DNA of 64,000 bases from Aureimonas ureilytica. GTDB taxonomy: Bacteria > Pseudomonadota > Alphaproteobacteria > Rhizobiales > Rhizobiaceae. Below, one piece after another: positions 37,858-47,038 of this stretch (its first letter is position 1; each line of letters starts with the position of its first letter). The position numbers and the translations under genes were made by a program. The notes under the pieces were generated by a model. That model was not told the origin of the DNA. It was given only the letters and a program-made list of their open reading frames with translations, and ran no database searches. The stretch spans positions 1-64,000 of the forward strand of contig NZ_LDQA01000038.1 of assembly GCF_001475935.1 (NCBI RefSeq), given 5' to 3'.

Positions 37858-38958
37858 TCAGATGTCGAGCGTGACGCTGCCGCGCGGCCGCGTACAGCAC
37901 AAGAGCACTTCGCCGGGCGGGGGTTCGTCCAGAGGGTCTTCGAAATACTCGACCTCGCCGGACAGAATCCTAGTGCTGCAACTCATGCAGACGCCCGCGC
38001 GGCAACTGAAGGGCGGGGAAAGGCCCGCGCCTTCGGCAAGGTCCAGAAGCGAACCGGAGCTCTCGCTCCACGCCGCAGACGTGCCTGAGACCGCAAAGGA
38101 CACGAGCGGGCCTTCGCCCGATGGGGCAGGGGCCGGCTCGGGAACGGTAGCGGGGGCCACGACGACCTCCGGCGCGCCAAGAAGCGACGCCGGACCGAAG
38201 AACTCGTAGGCGATGCGCTCGGGGCGAAGCCCAAGGCTCGTCAGCGCGTCATATTGCGCGCGCATGAAGCCGGGCGGGCCGCAGAGATAGGCGTCGTAAT
38301 CATCGAGCGGCAGGAGCGATTGCAGGACCTCCCGCGTCACCAGCCCCGAGGCGACATGCCGGGCTTGGCTCGTGTCAGTCTCATCCGGTGTGCGGTAGAT
38401 GAAGGCCGTGCGAATGCCAGGGCGGCGCGCCGCCAGCGCTTCGACCTCATCGGTCAGCGCGTGGTGGCGACCATTCTCGGCGGCGTGGATGAAGAAGACG
38501 GGCCGCTCCGATGTCTCGGCCAGGCGATGCAGCATGGCGACCAGCGGGGTCAGGCCGACGCCGCCCGACAGGAGCAGCACGGCGCGTAGGCTCGCCTCGT
38601 CCAGCACGAACTCGCCGCGCGGCGCACTGGCCAACACCTCGTCGCCCGGCTGAAGGCGATGGTGGAAATGGCCTGAGCCGAGCCCCGCGCCATGCTCGCC
38701 GCCCGCATAGGGCTCGCGCTTGACGGACACGCGATAGGTCCGCCCGTCCGAGGGGCCGGAGATCGAGTAGTTGCGTAGGGCCCAGCCGCCCGGCGCGCTC
38801 GCGTCGGGCACCCGGAAGACGAGGAACTGGCCGGGGCGGTAGGGCGCCCAGTCGCCCGGATCGACCGGCTCGAACCGGAAGGAGGCGATGGCCTCGCTTT
38901 CCGGCCTGATGTCGATGAGGCGAAGGCGCCGGAAGCCCGAAGGCGCGGCCTCGCTCAT
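37858..38958 (-). CDS. Rieske oxygenase reductase component (FAD, NAD, plant-type 2Fe-2S)
   Basis: A 366-residue electron-transfer protein. The flavin domain has RNYSISGPSDGRTYRVSVKRE, the NAD domain LLLSGGVGLTPLVAML and CGPPGFM, and the C-terminal ferredoxin domain CRAGVCMSC with a further Cys near the end. Domain order FAD-NAD-2Fe2S matches the carnitine and glycine-betaine oxygenase reductases. It overlaps the oxygenase gene by four bases and passes electrons from NAD(P)H to it. Confidence 0.93.
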   Translation of the reverse strand: MSEAAPSGFRRLRLIDIRPESEAIASFRFEPVDPGDWAPYRPGQFLVFRVPDASAPGGWALRNYSISGPSDGRTYRVSVKREPYAGGEHGAGLGSGHFHHRLQPGDEVLASAPRGEFVLDEASLRAVLLLSGGVGLTPLVAMLHRLAETSERPVFFIHAAENGRHHALTDEVEALAARRPGIRTAFIYRTPDETDTSQARHVASGLVTREVLQSLLPLDDYDAYLCGPPGFMRAQYDALTSLGLRPERIAYEFFGPASLLGAPEVVVAPATVPEPAPAPSGEGPLVSFAVSGTSAAWSESSGSLLDLAEGAGLSPPFSCRAGVCMSCSTRILSGEVEYFEDPLDEPPPGEVLLCCTRPRGSVTLDI

Positions 38959-40007
38959 TCGGCCGCGACCGGCGTTGCGGGCGCAAGGGCCGCGCGCTCG
39001 GCCTCGATCATCTGTTGGAGGCGGCGGCGGAAGCGCAGTGGGCCGACGTCGATCTTGAGATCGAGATTGGGCGTCTGCTTGTTGGCCATGCCCTGATGCA
39101 CGGCTTCCAGCACCAGTTTATCCTCCTCGAAGGCCCCGCGCACGGACTTGGCGAAGCGCGCCGAGACCTCGGCATCATCAGGCGCGAAATTGCGCATCTG
39201 GAACCAGTAATATTTGGTGTGGTTCTCATCCACCGGCGTCATGAAATTGTAGCTGTCCATGAGGAACACGTCCTCATGCAGAGGCTCGCCCTCACGATAG
39301 CTGTTGGCCGGCACAAAGATGGCCTTGATGATCGCGTTCGAGGGATAGCGCACCTCGTAATGCTGCTTGCGATCGCAATTGCCGGAGAATTTCAGGAAGG
39401 GCGCGTAGAAAGGCGCGGGCTCGGAATCGATCATCCAGCGCCAGACCGTCACGCCATTGGGGGCGACCGTGGTTTCCAGTGGCGTTTCCTCGCAGGCGGA
39501 ACTCGCGAACGAGCTCTGGTGCACCCAGGCGACATGCGAGGGGTCGAGCAGATTGTCGGTCATGTAGAGATAGTTGCAGTCCAGAACCATGGACTCGCCA
39601 CGATTGATGCCCCAGGCGGGATCGCCCCAATGCTCGACCTGGAAAATCTCGGCCGGATCGGCCTTCTCGGCCTCGCCCATCCAGATCCAGAGAAGCCCAT
39701 AGCGCTCGTGGATCGGATAGGAGCGCACGCGCGCCACATGCGGAATGCGCTCGGCGCCGGGAACGCGGGTGCAGGTGCCCGTGCCGTCGAAGGTCAGGCC
39801 ATGGTAGCCGCACTCGACATCGTCGCCCTTGACCCGGCCCATGGAGAGCGGAAGCTTGCGATGCGGGCAGGCATCCTCCAGCGCGGCGACCGCGCCGTCG
39901 CGGCGGCGATAGAGGACGATGTTCTCGCCGAGGAGGCGAACCGGCAGGAGCCCGTCCCTCACTTCATGATCCCAGGCGGCGACATACCAGGCGTTTTTCA
40001 GAAACAT
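38955..40007 (-). CDS. Rieske 2Fe-2S ring-hydroxylating/demethylating oxygenase, VanA-like
   Basis: A 350-residue oxygenase. The Rieske cluster motif is C-P-H-R at about 47-50 and C-G-Y-H at about 67-70. The mononuclear iron site D-P-S-H-V-A-W-V-H follows in the catalytic domain. The opening MFLKNAWYVAAWDHEV is typical of VanA-type demethylases. The ATG at 40007 is preferred over upstream Met codons for that reason. Substrate unknown; O- or N-demethylation is more likely than ring dioxygenation. First gene of a four-gene operon, divergent from a LysR regulator. Confidence 0.9.
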   Translation of the reverse strand: MFLKNAWYVAAWDHEVRDGLLPVRLLGENIVLYRRRDGAVAALEDACPHRKLPLSMGRVKGDDVECGYHGLTFDGTGTCTRVPGAERIPHVARVRSYPIHERYGLLWIWMGEAEKADPAEIFQVEHWGDPAWGINRGESMVLDCNYLYMTDNLLDPSHVAWVHQSSFASSACEETPLETTVAPNGVTVWRWMIDSEPAPFYAPFLKFSGNCDRKQHYEVRYPSNAIIKAIFVPANSYREGEPLHEDVFLMDSYNFMTPVDENHTKYYWFQMRNFAPDDAEVSARFAKSVRGAFEEDKLVLEAVHQGMANKQTPNLDLKIDVGPLRFRRRLQQMIEAERAALAPATPVAAE

Positions 40008-40089
40008 CGATCCCATCCTCGACCTGCCGTGTGCGGCCATTGTCGAAACTTTCGGCAGGATGGGCAACGGGCTGAAAACTGTGCTATGT

Positions 40090-40104
40090 TTTAGTTATTC
40101 TAAA
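40090..40104. promoter_or_regulatory. LysR-type binding site candidate
   Basis: TTTAG-N5-CTAAA is a perfect palindrome containing the T-N11-A pattern of LysR boxes. It lies in the 128-bp divergent region, 83 bp from the oxygenase start and 31 bp from the LysR start. Confidence 0.5.
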
Positions 40105-40135
40105 TCCAATCTGAGCCCGGCTGTCCAGATCCGAC

Positions 40136-41062
40136 ATGGCGCCCATTCCCCATCTGAAAGCGCTCCAAGCCTTCGCCGCCTTCGGCACGTATGGCAGCGT
40201 CAGCGAGGCGGCGCGCGAGCTCGGCGTGTCGCCCGGCGCGGTGACGCAGCAATTGCAGAAGCTGGAGGAGCATCTGGGCCTCGCGCTGATCGACCGGCAT
40301 GGGCGGCGCATGGAGCTGACGCGCTGGGGCAAGCTCTATCATGCCGAGATCCAGGCGGGCTTTTCCCAGCTCTCCGGCGCGGCCGAGATCGTGCGCCGCG
40401 CCCATGCCGACACGGCGCTGAGCCTGAGTGCTCTCACCTCGGTTCTCGGCAAGTGGATCGGGCGCGAAATCTTCGACTGGCGGGCGCTCTGTCCGGGCGC
40501 GGCGGTGCAACTCGTCGGCACCGAGCAGGAGCCCGACTTTGAGCGGGACGGGATCGACTTTCGCATCTTCTACGGGCCGCAGCCGCGCTACCACCATGCG
40601 ATCGAACTCTTCACCGACTGGGCCGTGCCCGCCTGCGCGCCCCGACTGATAGAGGGGCAGGATCTGGCCACCGGCGAAGACATTCTGCGCTTTCCGCTGC
40701 TTCACATCGTCTGGTCGGGCGCGGCCTCGCGCGCGCCGAGCTGGGAGGATTGGGCGGCCAGCATCGGCGCGCCGGCCAGCGCCTTCCCGCGCGATCTCTC
40801 CTATATGCTGTCCTCCAGCGCCATTGACGCGGCCGTCGCGGGTCGAGGCTTCGTGCTGGCGCAGATGTCGATGATAGCGGACGAGCTAGAAACGGGCCGG
40901 CTTGTCATTCCCTTTGACCACCGCCTGCGTCTCGCCGCGCCCTACTATCTCGGCTGGCACCCGGCCTCGCTGGAGAAGCCTTTCGCGCGGGATTTCCATC
41001 GCTGGCTCGTCGCCAAGGGGCGGCGACAGGCGATGCTATCCGCGCCCGGTAGTGCAGGCTGA
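40136..41062 (+). CDS. LysR family transcriptional regulator
   Basis: A 308-residue regulator with the N-terminal helix-turn-helix at about 8-65 (LQAFAAFGTYGSVSEAAREL, VSPGAVTQQLQKLEEHLG) and a substrate-binding domain resembling GcvA-type members (YMLSSSAIDAAVAGRGFVLAQ). It is divergent from the Rieske oxygenase operon, which it probably activates in response to the substrate. Confidence 0.9.
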   Translation: MAPIPHLKALQAFAAFGTYGSVSEAARELGVSPGAVTQQLQKLEEHLGLALIDRHGRRMELTRWGKLYHAEIQAGFSQLSGAAEIVRRAHADTALSLSALTSVLGKWIGREIFDWRALCPGAAVQLVGTEQEPDFERDGIDFRIFYGPQPRYHHAIELFTDWAVPACAPRLIEGQDLATGEDILRFPLLHIVWSGAASRAPSWEDWAASIGAPASAFPRDLSYMLSSSAIDAAVAGRGFVLAQMSMIADELETGRLVIPFDHRLRLAAPYYLGWHPASLEKPFARDFHRWLVAKGRRQAMLSAPGSAG

Positions 41063-41080
41063 CAAGAGGCCGGCTGACTC

Positions 41081-41965
41081 TCAGCCCATCCGCTCCGAGG
41101 CGTGATCGCCGGGCGAGGCCGGGAAGACCACCGTGCGGTCGCCATTGGGGAAGACGCGGTGGTGGATATGGGCGTGGATCGCGCGGGCGAGAACCTGCGC
41201 CTCGATATCCCGCCCGATCGTCACGTAATCGGAGGCCGACTGCGCGTGCGTGACGCGCGCCACGTCCTGCTCGATGATCGGACCTTCGTCTAGATCGGCC
41301 GTCACATAATGGGCCGTCGCGCCGATCAGTTTCACGCCCCGCTCATAGGCCTGTTTGTAGGGATTGGCACCCTTGAAGCTCGGCAGGAACGAGTGGTGGA
41401 TGTTGATGATGCGGCCCGACATGCGCTGGCACATCGCGTCCGACAACACCTGCATGTAGCGCGCGAGCACGATCAGTTCGGTGCCGGCTTCCTCCGCGAT
41501 TTGGAGAATGCGCGCCTCGGCCTCGGGTTTGTTGGCCTTGGTCACTGGCACGTGGTGAAACGGAATGTCGTGGTTCACCACGAGCTTCTGATAGTCGAGA
41601 TGGTTGGAGATGACGCCGACAATGTCGATCGGCAGCGCGCCGATGCGCCAGCGATAAAGAATATCGTTGAGGCAATGGCCGAAGCGCGAGACCATGAGCA
41701 GCACCTTCATGCGCCGCGTTCTGTCATGAAAGGCGTAGCGCATGTCGAAGCGATCAGCGAGATCGCTGAAACCGTCCTCGATCGCCTCCAACCCCGCCCC
41801 GTCCTCGGAATCGAACCCGACGCGCATGAAGAAGCGTCCGGCCTCGCGATCCACGAATTGCGCGGAGTCCAGAATATTGCAGCCGCGCCCTGCCAGATGC
41901 GCCGAGACGGAGGCGACGATGCCGCGCGTCGAGGGGCAGGAGGCGGTCAGAACATACTGGCTCAT
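41081..41965 (-). CDS. purU: Formyltetrahydrofolate deformylase PurU
   Basis: A 294-residue enzyme hydrolysing 10-formyl-THF to THF and formate. Residues 1-80 form an ACT domain (YVLTASCPSTRGIVASVSAHL). The formyltransferase-fold catalytic part has the HHSFLPSF motif and the Asp in THYVTADLDEGPIIEQD (readable as ATAHYVTADLDEGP). In Hyphomicrobiales such genes often accompany demethylation or glycine-betaine breakdown, because methyl groups end up on THF. The ATG at 41965 is chosen as the start nearest the ACT domain. Confidence 0.93.
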   Translation of the reverse strand: MSQYVLTASCPSTRGIVASVSAHLAGRGCNILDSAQFVDREAGRFFMRVGFDSEDGAGLEAIEDGFSDLADRFDMRYAFHDRTRRMKVLLMVSRFGHCLNDILYRWRIGALPIDIVGVISNHLDYQKLVVNHDIPFHHVPVTKANKPEAEARILQIAEEAGTELIVLARYMQVLSDAMCQRMSGRIINIHHSFLPSFKGANPYKQAYERGVKLIGATAHYVTADLDEGPIIEQDVARVTHAQSASDYVTIGRDIEAQVLARAIHAHIHHRVFPNGDRTVVFPASPGDHASERMG

Positions 41966-42017
41966 GGCGACGCTCGATTCTGAATACACTGGAGGAAGAG
42001 GCCGGCAGGGCCAGCTC

Positions 42018-43421
42018 TCAACATTCGGGCAGGTTGACCGCGAGGCCGCCGAGGCTCGTTTCCTTATAGCGATGGTCCATATCCAGCCCGGTCTGGCGCA
42101 TGGTCTCGATACAGGCGTCGAGCGGCACGAAGTGCAGCCCTTCGCCCTTCATCGCGAGCGAGGCGGCCGTCACCGCCTTCACCGCGCCAAAGGCGTTGCG
42201 CTCGATACAGGGCACCTGCACCAGCCCGCGCACGGGATCGCAGGTCATGCCGAGATGATGCTCCAGCGCGATCTCGGCGGCGTTTTCGACCTGGAGCGGA
42301 TTGGCACCCATCAGCGCCGCAAGGCCCGCCGCCGCCATGGCCGAGGCCGAGCCGACCTCGCCCTGGCAGCCGACCTCCGCGCCCGAGATCGAGGCGTTGC
42401 GCTTGATGATGCCGCCGATCGCCGCCGAGGTGAGAAGGAAGGTCCGCAGATCGGCCTTGGTCGCATCCGTGTGGAAATGCCGGACATACTGCAGAACCGC
42501 CGGCACGACGCCCGCCGCGCCATTGGTCGGCGCGGTGACCACGCGCCCGCCGCAGGCATTTTCCTCGTTGACGGCCATGGCGTAGACCGAGAGCCAGTCA
42601 TTGGCGAGAAGCGGCTGGAAGACGTTGCGCGCGGCGTCCGCTTGGAGCTTGTCGTGGATCGCCTTGGCGCGGCGGCGGATCTTCAGCCCGCCGGGCATGA
42701 TGCCCTCCTGCCGGATGCCGCGCCGGATGCAGTCGGCCATGGTTTCGGCGATGGCGTCGAGCCTTGCGTCGAGATCCTGCGCGCTCGTCAGCGTCAGCTC
42801 GTTCTCGCGCTGCATCTCGGCGATCGACAGGCCGGAGCGCGCGGCCATGGCCAGCATCTCGCTGGCGGAGGTGAAGGGATAGGGCACGCCTGGGGCCGCC
42901 TCGCCGGCTGGCGGGACCGTATCCTTGCGGCTCAACTCGTCCTCGTCCACCACGAAGCCGCCGCCGATCGAATAATAGACGCGGCGCAGCAGCATCGCGC
43001 CGTTGCGATCCAGCGCCTCGAAGGCGAGCCCGTTAGCATGGCCCGGCAGCGCCCGCGCGCGATCGAAGACGAGATCGCGCGCGGGGTCGAAAGCGTAAGC
43101 CGGGTGGCCGCCCGGCTGCACCTCGCCCTTCGCCGTGACGCTCGAAACGATCCCTTCGACATCGTCCGGGTCGATCGTGGCGGGCGTGTAGCCGGCGAGC
43201 CCCAGCACCACGGCGCGGTCGGTCGCGTGGCCGACGCCGGTAAAGGCAAGCGAGCCGTGCAGGATGGCGCGCAGGCGGTGGACGATCGCCCCTTGCGGGC
43301 GCGGCCATTGGCCCGTCTTGAGTTCAGCAAGGAAGCGCGCGGCCGCCGTCATCGGTCCCATCGTGTGGGAGCTGGAGGGGCCAATGCCGATCTTGTAGAG
43401 ATCGAAAACACTCAAGAACAT
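42018..43421 (-). CDS. L-serine ammonia-lyase (L-serine dehydratase)
   Basis: A 467-residue iron-sulfur enzyme, SdaA/SdaB type, converting serine to pyruvate and ammonia. It begins [20 protein letters not shown], the family signature. Cluster cysteines are visible in [24 protein letters not shown] and [10 protein letters not shown] with a further PCIERN. It lies 52 bp upstream of purU on the same strand. Together they fit disposal of serine and one-carbon units from methylamine or betaine catabolism. The 188 bp upstream hold no clear gene. Confidence 0.94.
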   Translation of the reverse strand: MFLSVFDLYKIGIGPSSSHTMGPMTAAARFLAELKTGQWPRPQGAIVHRLRAILHGSLAFTGVGHATDRAVVLGLAGYTPATIDPDDVEGIVSSVTAKGEVQPGGHPAYAFDPARDLVFDRARALPGHANGLAFEALDRNGAMLLRRVYYSIGGGFVVDEDELSRKDTVPPAGEAAPGVPYPFTSASEMLAMAARSGLSIAEMQRENELTLTSAQDLDARLDAIAETMADCIRRGIRQEGIMPGGLKIRRRAKAIHDKLQADAARNVFQPLLANDWLSVYAMAVNEENACGGRVVTAPTNGAAGVVPAVLQYVRHFHTDATKADLRTFLLTSAAIGGIIKRNASISGAEVGCQGEVGSASAMAAAGLAALMGANPLQVENAAEIALEHHLGMTCDPVRGLVQVPCIERNAFGAVKAVTAASLAMKGEGLHFVPLDACIETMRQTGLDMDHRYKETSLGGLAVNLPEC

Positions 43422-43609
43422 GTCGGTTCACCCGTGCCAGATGGCGCGGCCCATCAAGGCCGCCGCATCGTGAAGGACATCGGGGGGAGGCGGAAATCGG
43501 GCATGGCGCTCTCCAAACACATGGGAGAAGCCTAGCCGCGTCGCCATCCGGCAGACAGGATATTCACGTCATGCGAGGCCGAGGATTGCGCCATCGCAAG
43601 CGCTCGGCA

Positions 43610-44488
43610 TCATCCCTGAAAGACGCCCGTCCAGACGCCGGCGAGCAGGATGAGGCCCATGGCCAAGCGGTAATAGACGAAGGGCCAGGCCGAGAAGCGC
43701 TCCATGATGCGCATCAGGCTCCAGATCGCCACGAAGGCCGACAGCGATGCCGTGACCAAGCCGACGCCCAGAACCGCCCATCCCTGCGCGTCGAGCCCGG
43801 CATGGTGCAGCTCGACGAGTTCCTTCAGGCCCGCGCCCAGAATGGCCGGCAGGCCGAGCAGAAAGGAAAAGCGCGCCGCATCGTCCCGCTTCAGGCCGAG
43901 AAACAGCGCCATGGTGAGGGTCGAGCCCGAGCGGGACACGCCGGGGATGAGCGCGCCGGCCTGCGCGATGCCGACGAGAAGCGCATCCTTGAAGCCGATC
44001 GTCTCGAAGCTGCGCCGATGGCGGCTCGTCCATTCCGTCAGCGCCAGAAGCAGCGCCATGACGATAGAGGCAAGGCCGATCACCCAGAGTTCGCGCAGCG
44101 GCGAGCCGCAGGCGTTCAGAACGTTCTTGAGAAGAAGGCCGCCGACCACGATGGGCAGCGTGCCGCTCACGATGCCGAAGCCGAGTTTCAGTTCCGGCGC
44201 GTCGAAGCGGCGCGCGCCGAGCGCCTTCACCGAACCGCCGACAAGACCGGTGATGTCACGCCAGAAATAGCTGACCACGGCAAAGAGCGCGGCCATCTGC
44301 ATGGCGGCGGAAAAGGCCGAGCCGGGGTCGGGCCAGCCGAGAACGGCGGGCACGATCCGCATATGCGCCGTGGAGGAGATCGGCAGAAGCTCGGTGATGC
44401 CCTGAAACACGCCGAGAATGGCGACCTTTCCCATGCCGAGGGCGGTGAAGCCCGTGTCCACGCCATTGGTGCAAACCGCCGCCATCAT
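43610..44488 (-). CDS. uppP: Undecaprenyl-diphosphatase UppP (BacA)
   Basis: A 292-residue membrane enzyme that recycles the undecaprenyl carrier for cell-wall synthesis. The two active-site segments are GITELLPISSTAHM near 30-43 and IPGVSRSGSTLTMALFLGL near 185. About eight membrane helices are present. Two adjacent ATG codons (44488, 44485) follow GGAG; the second has the better spacing. A far longer upstream extension of the frame is not conserved. Confidence 0.93.
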   Translation of the reverse strand: MMAAVCTNGVDTGFTALGMGKVAILGVFQGITELLPISSTAHMRIVPAVLGWPDPGSAFSAAMQMAALFAVVSYFWRDITGLVGGSVKALGARRFDAPELKLGFGIVSGTLPIVVGGLLLKNVLNACGSPLRELWVIGLASIVMALLLALTEWTSRHRRSFETIGFKDALLVGIAQAGALIPGVSRSGSTLTMALFLGLKRDDAARFSFLLGLPAILGAGLKELVELHHAGLDAQGWAVLGVGLVTASLSAFVAIWSLMRIMERFSAWPFVYYRLAMGLILLAGVWTGVFQG

Positions 44489-44709
44489 GCTCTCCGTGGA
44501 AATGGATCGGGCTCGACCAAGCGGGGCCGCGCCCTTGGACGAGAGCCCCCCGATCACACCGCTGTGAAGGGCATGTCCCCCAAAGCCGGCTCTTTTGCAA
44601 TGCAGCACGAGCGGATGAATCCTTACAGTTTCGTAGGATTCGGATGCGCCGGCGAAAAGCGCCCGCTCATTCAACACAATGAAAGGGCAGAGCTTCACCA
44701 TTGCGCCGC

Positions 44710-44730
44710 CGTCTCTTACGATAAGAGACG
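44710..44730. promoter_or_regulatory. Perfect 9-bp palindrome before the MipA/OmpV-like gene
   Basis: CGTCTCTTA and TAAGAGACG flank a three-base centre. The element ends 14 bp before the ATG at 44745, next to the ribosome site AAAGGAAG. Either a repressor operator or an mRNA hairpin controlling translation is possible. The rest of 44489-44744 shows no gene. Confidence 0.55.
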
Positions 44731-44744
44731 CGAAAGGAAGTCTG

Positions 44745-45458
44745 ATGCGTCGAATCGGATCGACAGTTCTGGTATCGGCCGCGCTTCTGGTGACGGCACC
44801 CGCCTTCGCGGGCCAAGGCGACGATGCGCCGCGCGAGGCGATGGTCGCGCCTGGCTGGATCGCGACGCTCGGCTTCAGCGCGGAGGTGGCGACGGGCGGA
44901 GCGAAGTCGCTGCTCCCCACGACCTTCGACCTGCGCCGCGCGGACGAACCGGACAATTTCAGCACGCCCGACGACGCGATGGGTTTCGCGCTGATCGACC
45001 GGGACGGATTTTCCGCCGGTCCGGCCATCGACCTGCGCCTGGCCTCCCATAGCGTGGCCGTGGACGCCGGGGCTTTTGCCGAGTGGTGGCCGGATGAGCG
45101 CCTGCGCGTTCGCGCCGAGGCGCTGGACAATGTGGGAGCCGGCGAAGGCGCGCATGTCACGCTCGGCAGCGATCTCGTGGTGGCCGGCCCGGCCGCCTCG
45201 ACCTTCTCGGCCGGACCGCGCCTGACGCTCGGGGACGGAGACTATTTCCGCACGGCAGCCGACGAAGGGCACGGCGTCCATGCCACGACGCGCTTCTACG
45301 CGGGCGCGACCACGGCCTTGAAAGTGCCTGTGTCGCCAAGTGTTTCGACCACGATCTACGACGAGTTCCTGACGCCGCTCGCCGGCAATGGCCGGCGCGA
45401 CGGTCAAGCCGAGAACACGGTCGGCCTCGAACTGGATTTCTCGTTCAAGGTGCCCTGA
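44745..45458 (+). CDS. MipA/OmpV-like outer membrane protein
   Basis: A 237-residue exported protein. A signal peptide of about 22 residues ends at APAFA. The mature part is built of alternating beta-strand-like segments and contains AGPRLTLGDGDYF near the middle and the C-terminal strand GLELDFSFKV, which resemble the MipA/OmpV family. The similarity is recognised by pattern only. The chosen ATG follows AAAGGAAG, and a palindrome lies directly upstream. Confidence 0.6.
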   Translation: MRRIGSTVLVSAALLVTAPAFAGQGDDAPREAMVAPGWIATLGFSAEVATGGAKSLLPTTFDLRRADEPDNFSTPDDAMGFALIDRDGFSAGPAIDLRLASHSVAVDAGAFAEWWPDERLRVRAEALDNVGAGEGAHVTLGSDLVVAGPAASTFSAGPRLTLGDGDYFRTAADEGHGVHATTRFYAGATTALKVPVSPSVSTTIYDEFLTPLAGNGRRDGQAENTVGLELDFSFKVP

Positions 45459-45540
45459 GGCGTCTTAGAGCTGGAGACGAAACCTCCGGGCGGAGGATGG
45501 TCGAGAGATTTTCGCCCGTGGGGCGGGAGCGAAGCGCAGT

Positions 45541-45608
45541 CGATGCTAGGTCAGCATCGGCGAGCATTCGCGACGGTCCGAAGGACGGGCGAGACACGTG
45601 GCTCGCCC
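45541..45608. terminator. Two stem-loops between convergent genes
   Basis: CGATGCT-AGGTC-AGCATCG (45541-45559) and GGGCGAG (45587-45593) with CTCGCCC (45602-45608) form two hairpins between the MipA-like gene and the end of the eight-gene minus-strand operon. Neither has a U tract. They probably end transcription from one or both sides. Confidence 0.45.
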
Positions 45609-45655
45609 TGGATGGCGAAAAGATCCGACCAGCCGACCCCGCGAGGTTTCGGCTA

Positions 45656-47038
45656 TTATGCCATCACGGCTTTCGTCACCGTGATGCCGTGCTTCTTGAT
45701 GCGATGCCAGAGGCTGCGCTCGTTGATGCCGAGAAGGCGCGCCGCTTCCACCTGAACGCCGCCGGTTTCCTTGAGCGCGGCCAGGATGCGGCCTTTTTCG
45801 AACGTGTCCAGCGCCTCGTCCAGATCGATCGGGAAGGCGGGCGCGGCGTCGCTAGGGATGGCGGGGCGCTGCGCGACATAGGGCGGCAGATCGGCCGCGC
45901 CGATCACCGGCCCGCGCGAGGACAGAAGCGAGCGTTCCACGCAGTTCTGGAGTTCGCGGATATTGCCGGGCCAGTCGTAGCGCATCAGCAGCGCCTCCGC
46001 CTCCGGGCTGAAAGCAACGGCGCGGCGGCCGACCTGCGGCCCGATCTCCTCGGCGAAGCGGCGCAGGAGAAGGGGAACGTCCTCGCGCCGCTCGCGCAGG
46101 GGGGGCAGGGCGATCGGGAAGACGGCGAGCCGGTAGAACAGGTCCTCGCGGAAATGGCCTTCCGCCACCATGCGCTTGAGGTCCCGATTGGTGGCGGCGA
46201 CGATGCGCACGTCCACCTGCCGCGTCTGATGGCTGCCGAGCGGCTCGAACTGGCGCTCCTGAAGCACGCGCAGGATCTTGGCCTGAAGGGCGAGCGGCAT
46301 GTCGCCGATCTCGTCCAGAAACAGCGTGCCGCCATCGGCCTGCGCGAAACGGCCGATCCGGTTGGCGGTGGCCCCCGTGAAAGCCCCTTTCACGTGGCCG
46401 AAGAACTCGCTTTCCAGAAGCTGCTCGGGGATCGCCGCCGCATTGACGGCGACAAAGGGTTTCGCCCGGCGCGGCCCGTTGAAATGGATGGCGCGTGCCA
46501 CGACCTCCTTGCCCGTGCCGCTTTCACCCGTCACGAGAACGGTGGTGCGCGAGGGCGCGACCTCGGTGATCTCCTTCATCACCTCCTGCATCCGGGGCGA
46601 GGTGCCGACGAGCCCTTCGATCCGGTAGCGCCCTTCCAGCTCCTGGCGCAGCCGGTCATTGTCGCGCAGCGCGTCGTGGAGGCGCAGGGCGTTGGCGACG
46701 GTGGCCTCCAGTTCCTCGAACTCGATCGGCTTGCCGATATAGTCGAAGGCCCCGTCCTTGATGAGTTGCACGGCGTCGCGCAGCGTCGCGAAGGCGGTCA
46801 TCACGACGACCGGCAGGATCGGATGGGTACGCCGGATTTCGGCCAGAAGCTCGCGGCCCGACAGGCCGGGCATCCTGAGATCGGTGAGCACGAGATCGAC
46901 GCTTTCGCGCGACAATTGCGCCAATGCGTCCACCGCGCCGCCCGCCTGAAGCACGGTATAGCCGAACCCTTCCAGCATCCCGCTCAGCACATCCAGGAGG
47001 CGCTCCTCGTCATCGACGATCAGGATCGTGTGCGTCAC
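45656..47038 (-). CDS. Sigma-54 dependent response regulator, NtrC/DctD type
   Basis: A 460-residue activator. The receiver domain has phospho-acceptor D53 in LVLTDLRMPG. The AAA+ domain has Walker A GESGTGKE at 171-178 and the sigma-54 contact loop GAFTGA at 218-223. A Fis-type helix-turn-helix is at the C-terminus (VEAARLLGINERSLWHRIKK). It starts with GTG overlapping the kinase stop (GTGA) and is the last gene of the operon. Two divergent sigma-54-like promoters with palindromes between them lie at the operon head, so it probably controls its own operon and the divergent aminotransferase gene. Confidence 0.94.
   Translation of the reverse strand: MTHTILIVDDEERLLDVLSGMLEGFGYTVLQAGGAVDALAQLSRESVDLVLTDLRMPGLSGRELLAEIRRTHPILPVVVMTAFATLRDAVQLIKDGAFDYIGKPIEFEELEATVANALRLHDALRDNDRLRQELEGRYRIEGLVGTSPRMQEVMKEITEVAPSRTTVLVTGESGTGKEVVARAIHFNGPRRAKPFVAVNAAAIPEQLLESEFFGHVKGAFTGATANRIGRFAQADGGTLFLDEIGDMPLALQAKILRVLQERQFEPLGSHQTRQVDVRIVAATNRDLKRMVAEGHFREDLFYRLAVFPIALPPLRERREDVPLLLRRFAEEIGPQVGRRAVAFSPEAEALLMRYDWPGNIRELQNCVERSLLSSRGPVIGAADLPPYVAQRPAIPSDAAPAFPIDLDEALDTFEKGRILAALKETGGVQVEAARLLGINERSLWHRIKKHGITVTKAVMA

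Noticed and set aside
43422-43609. Short leader peptide or riboswitch before the serine dehydratase gene
   Set aside because: A 16-codon frame with a ribosome site can be read on the minus strand, but it has no attenuator structure and no riboswitch pattern I recognise.
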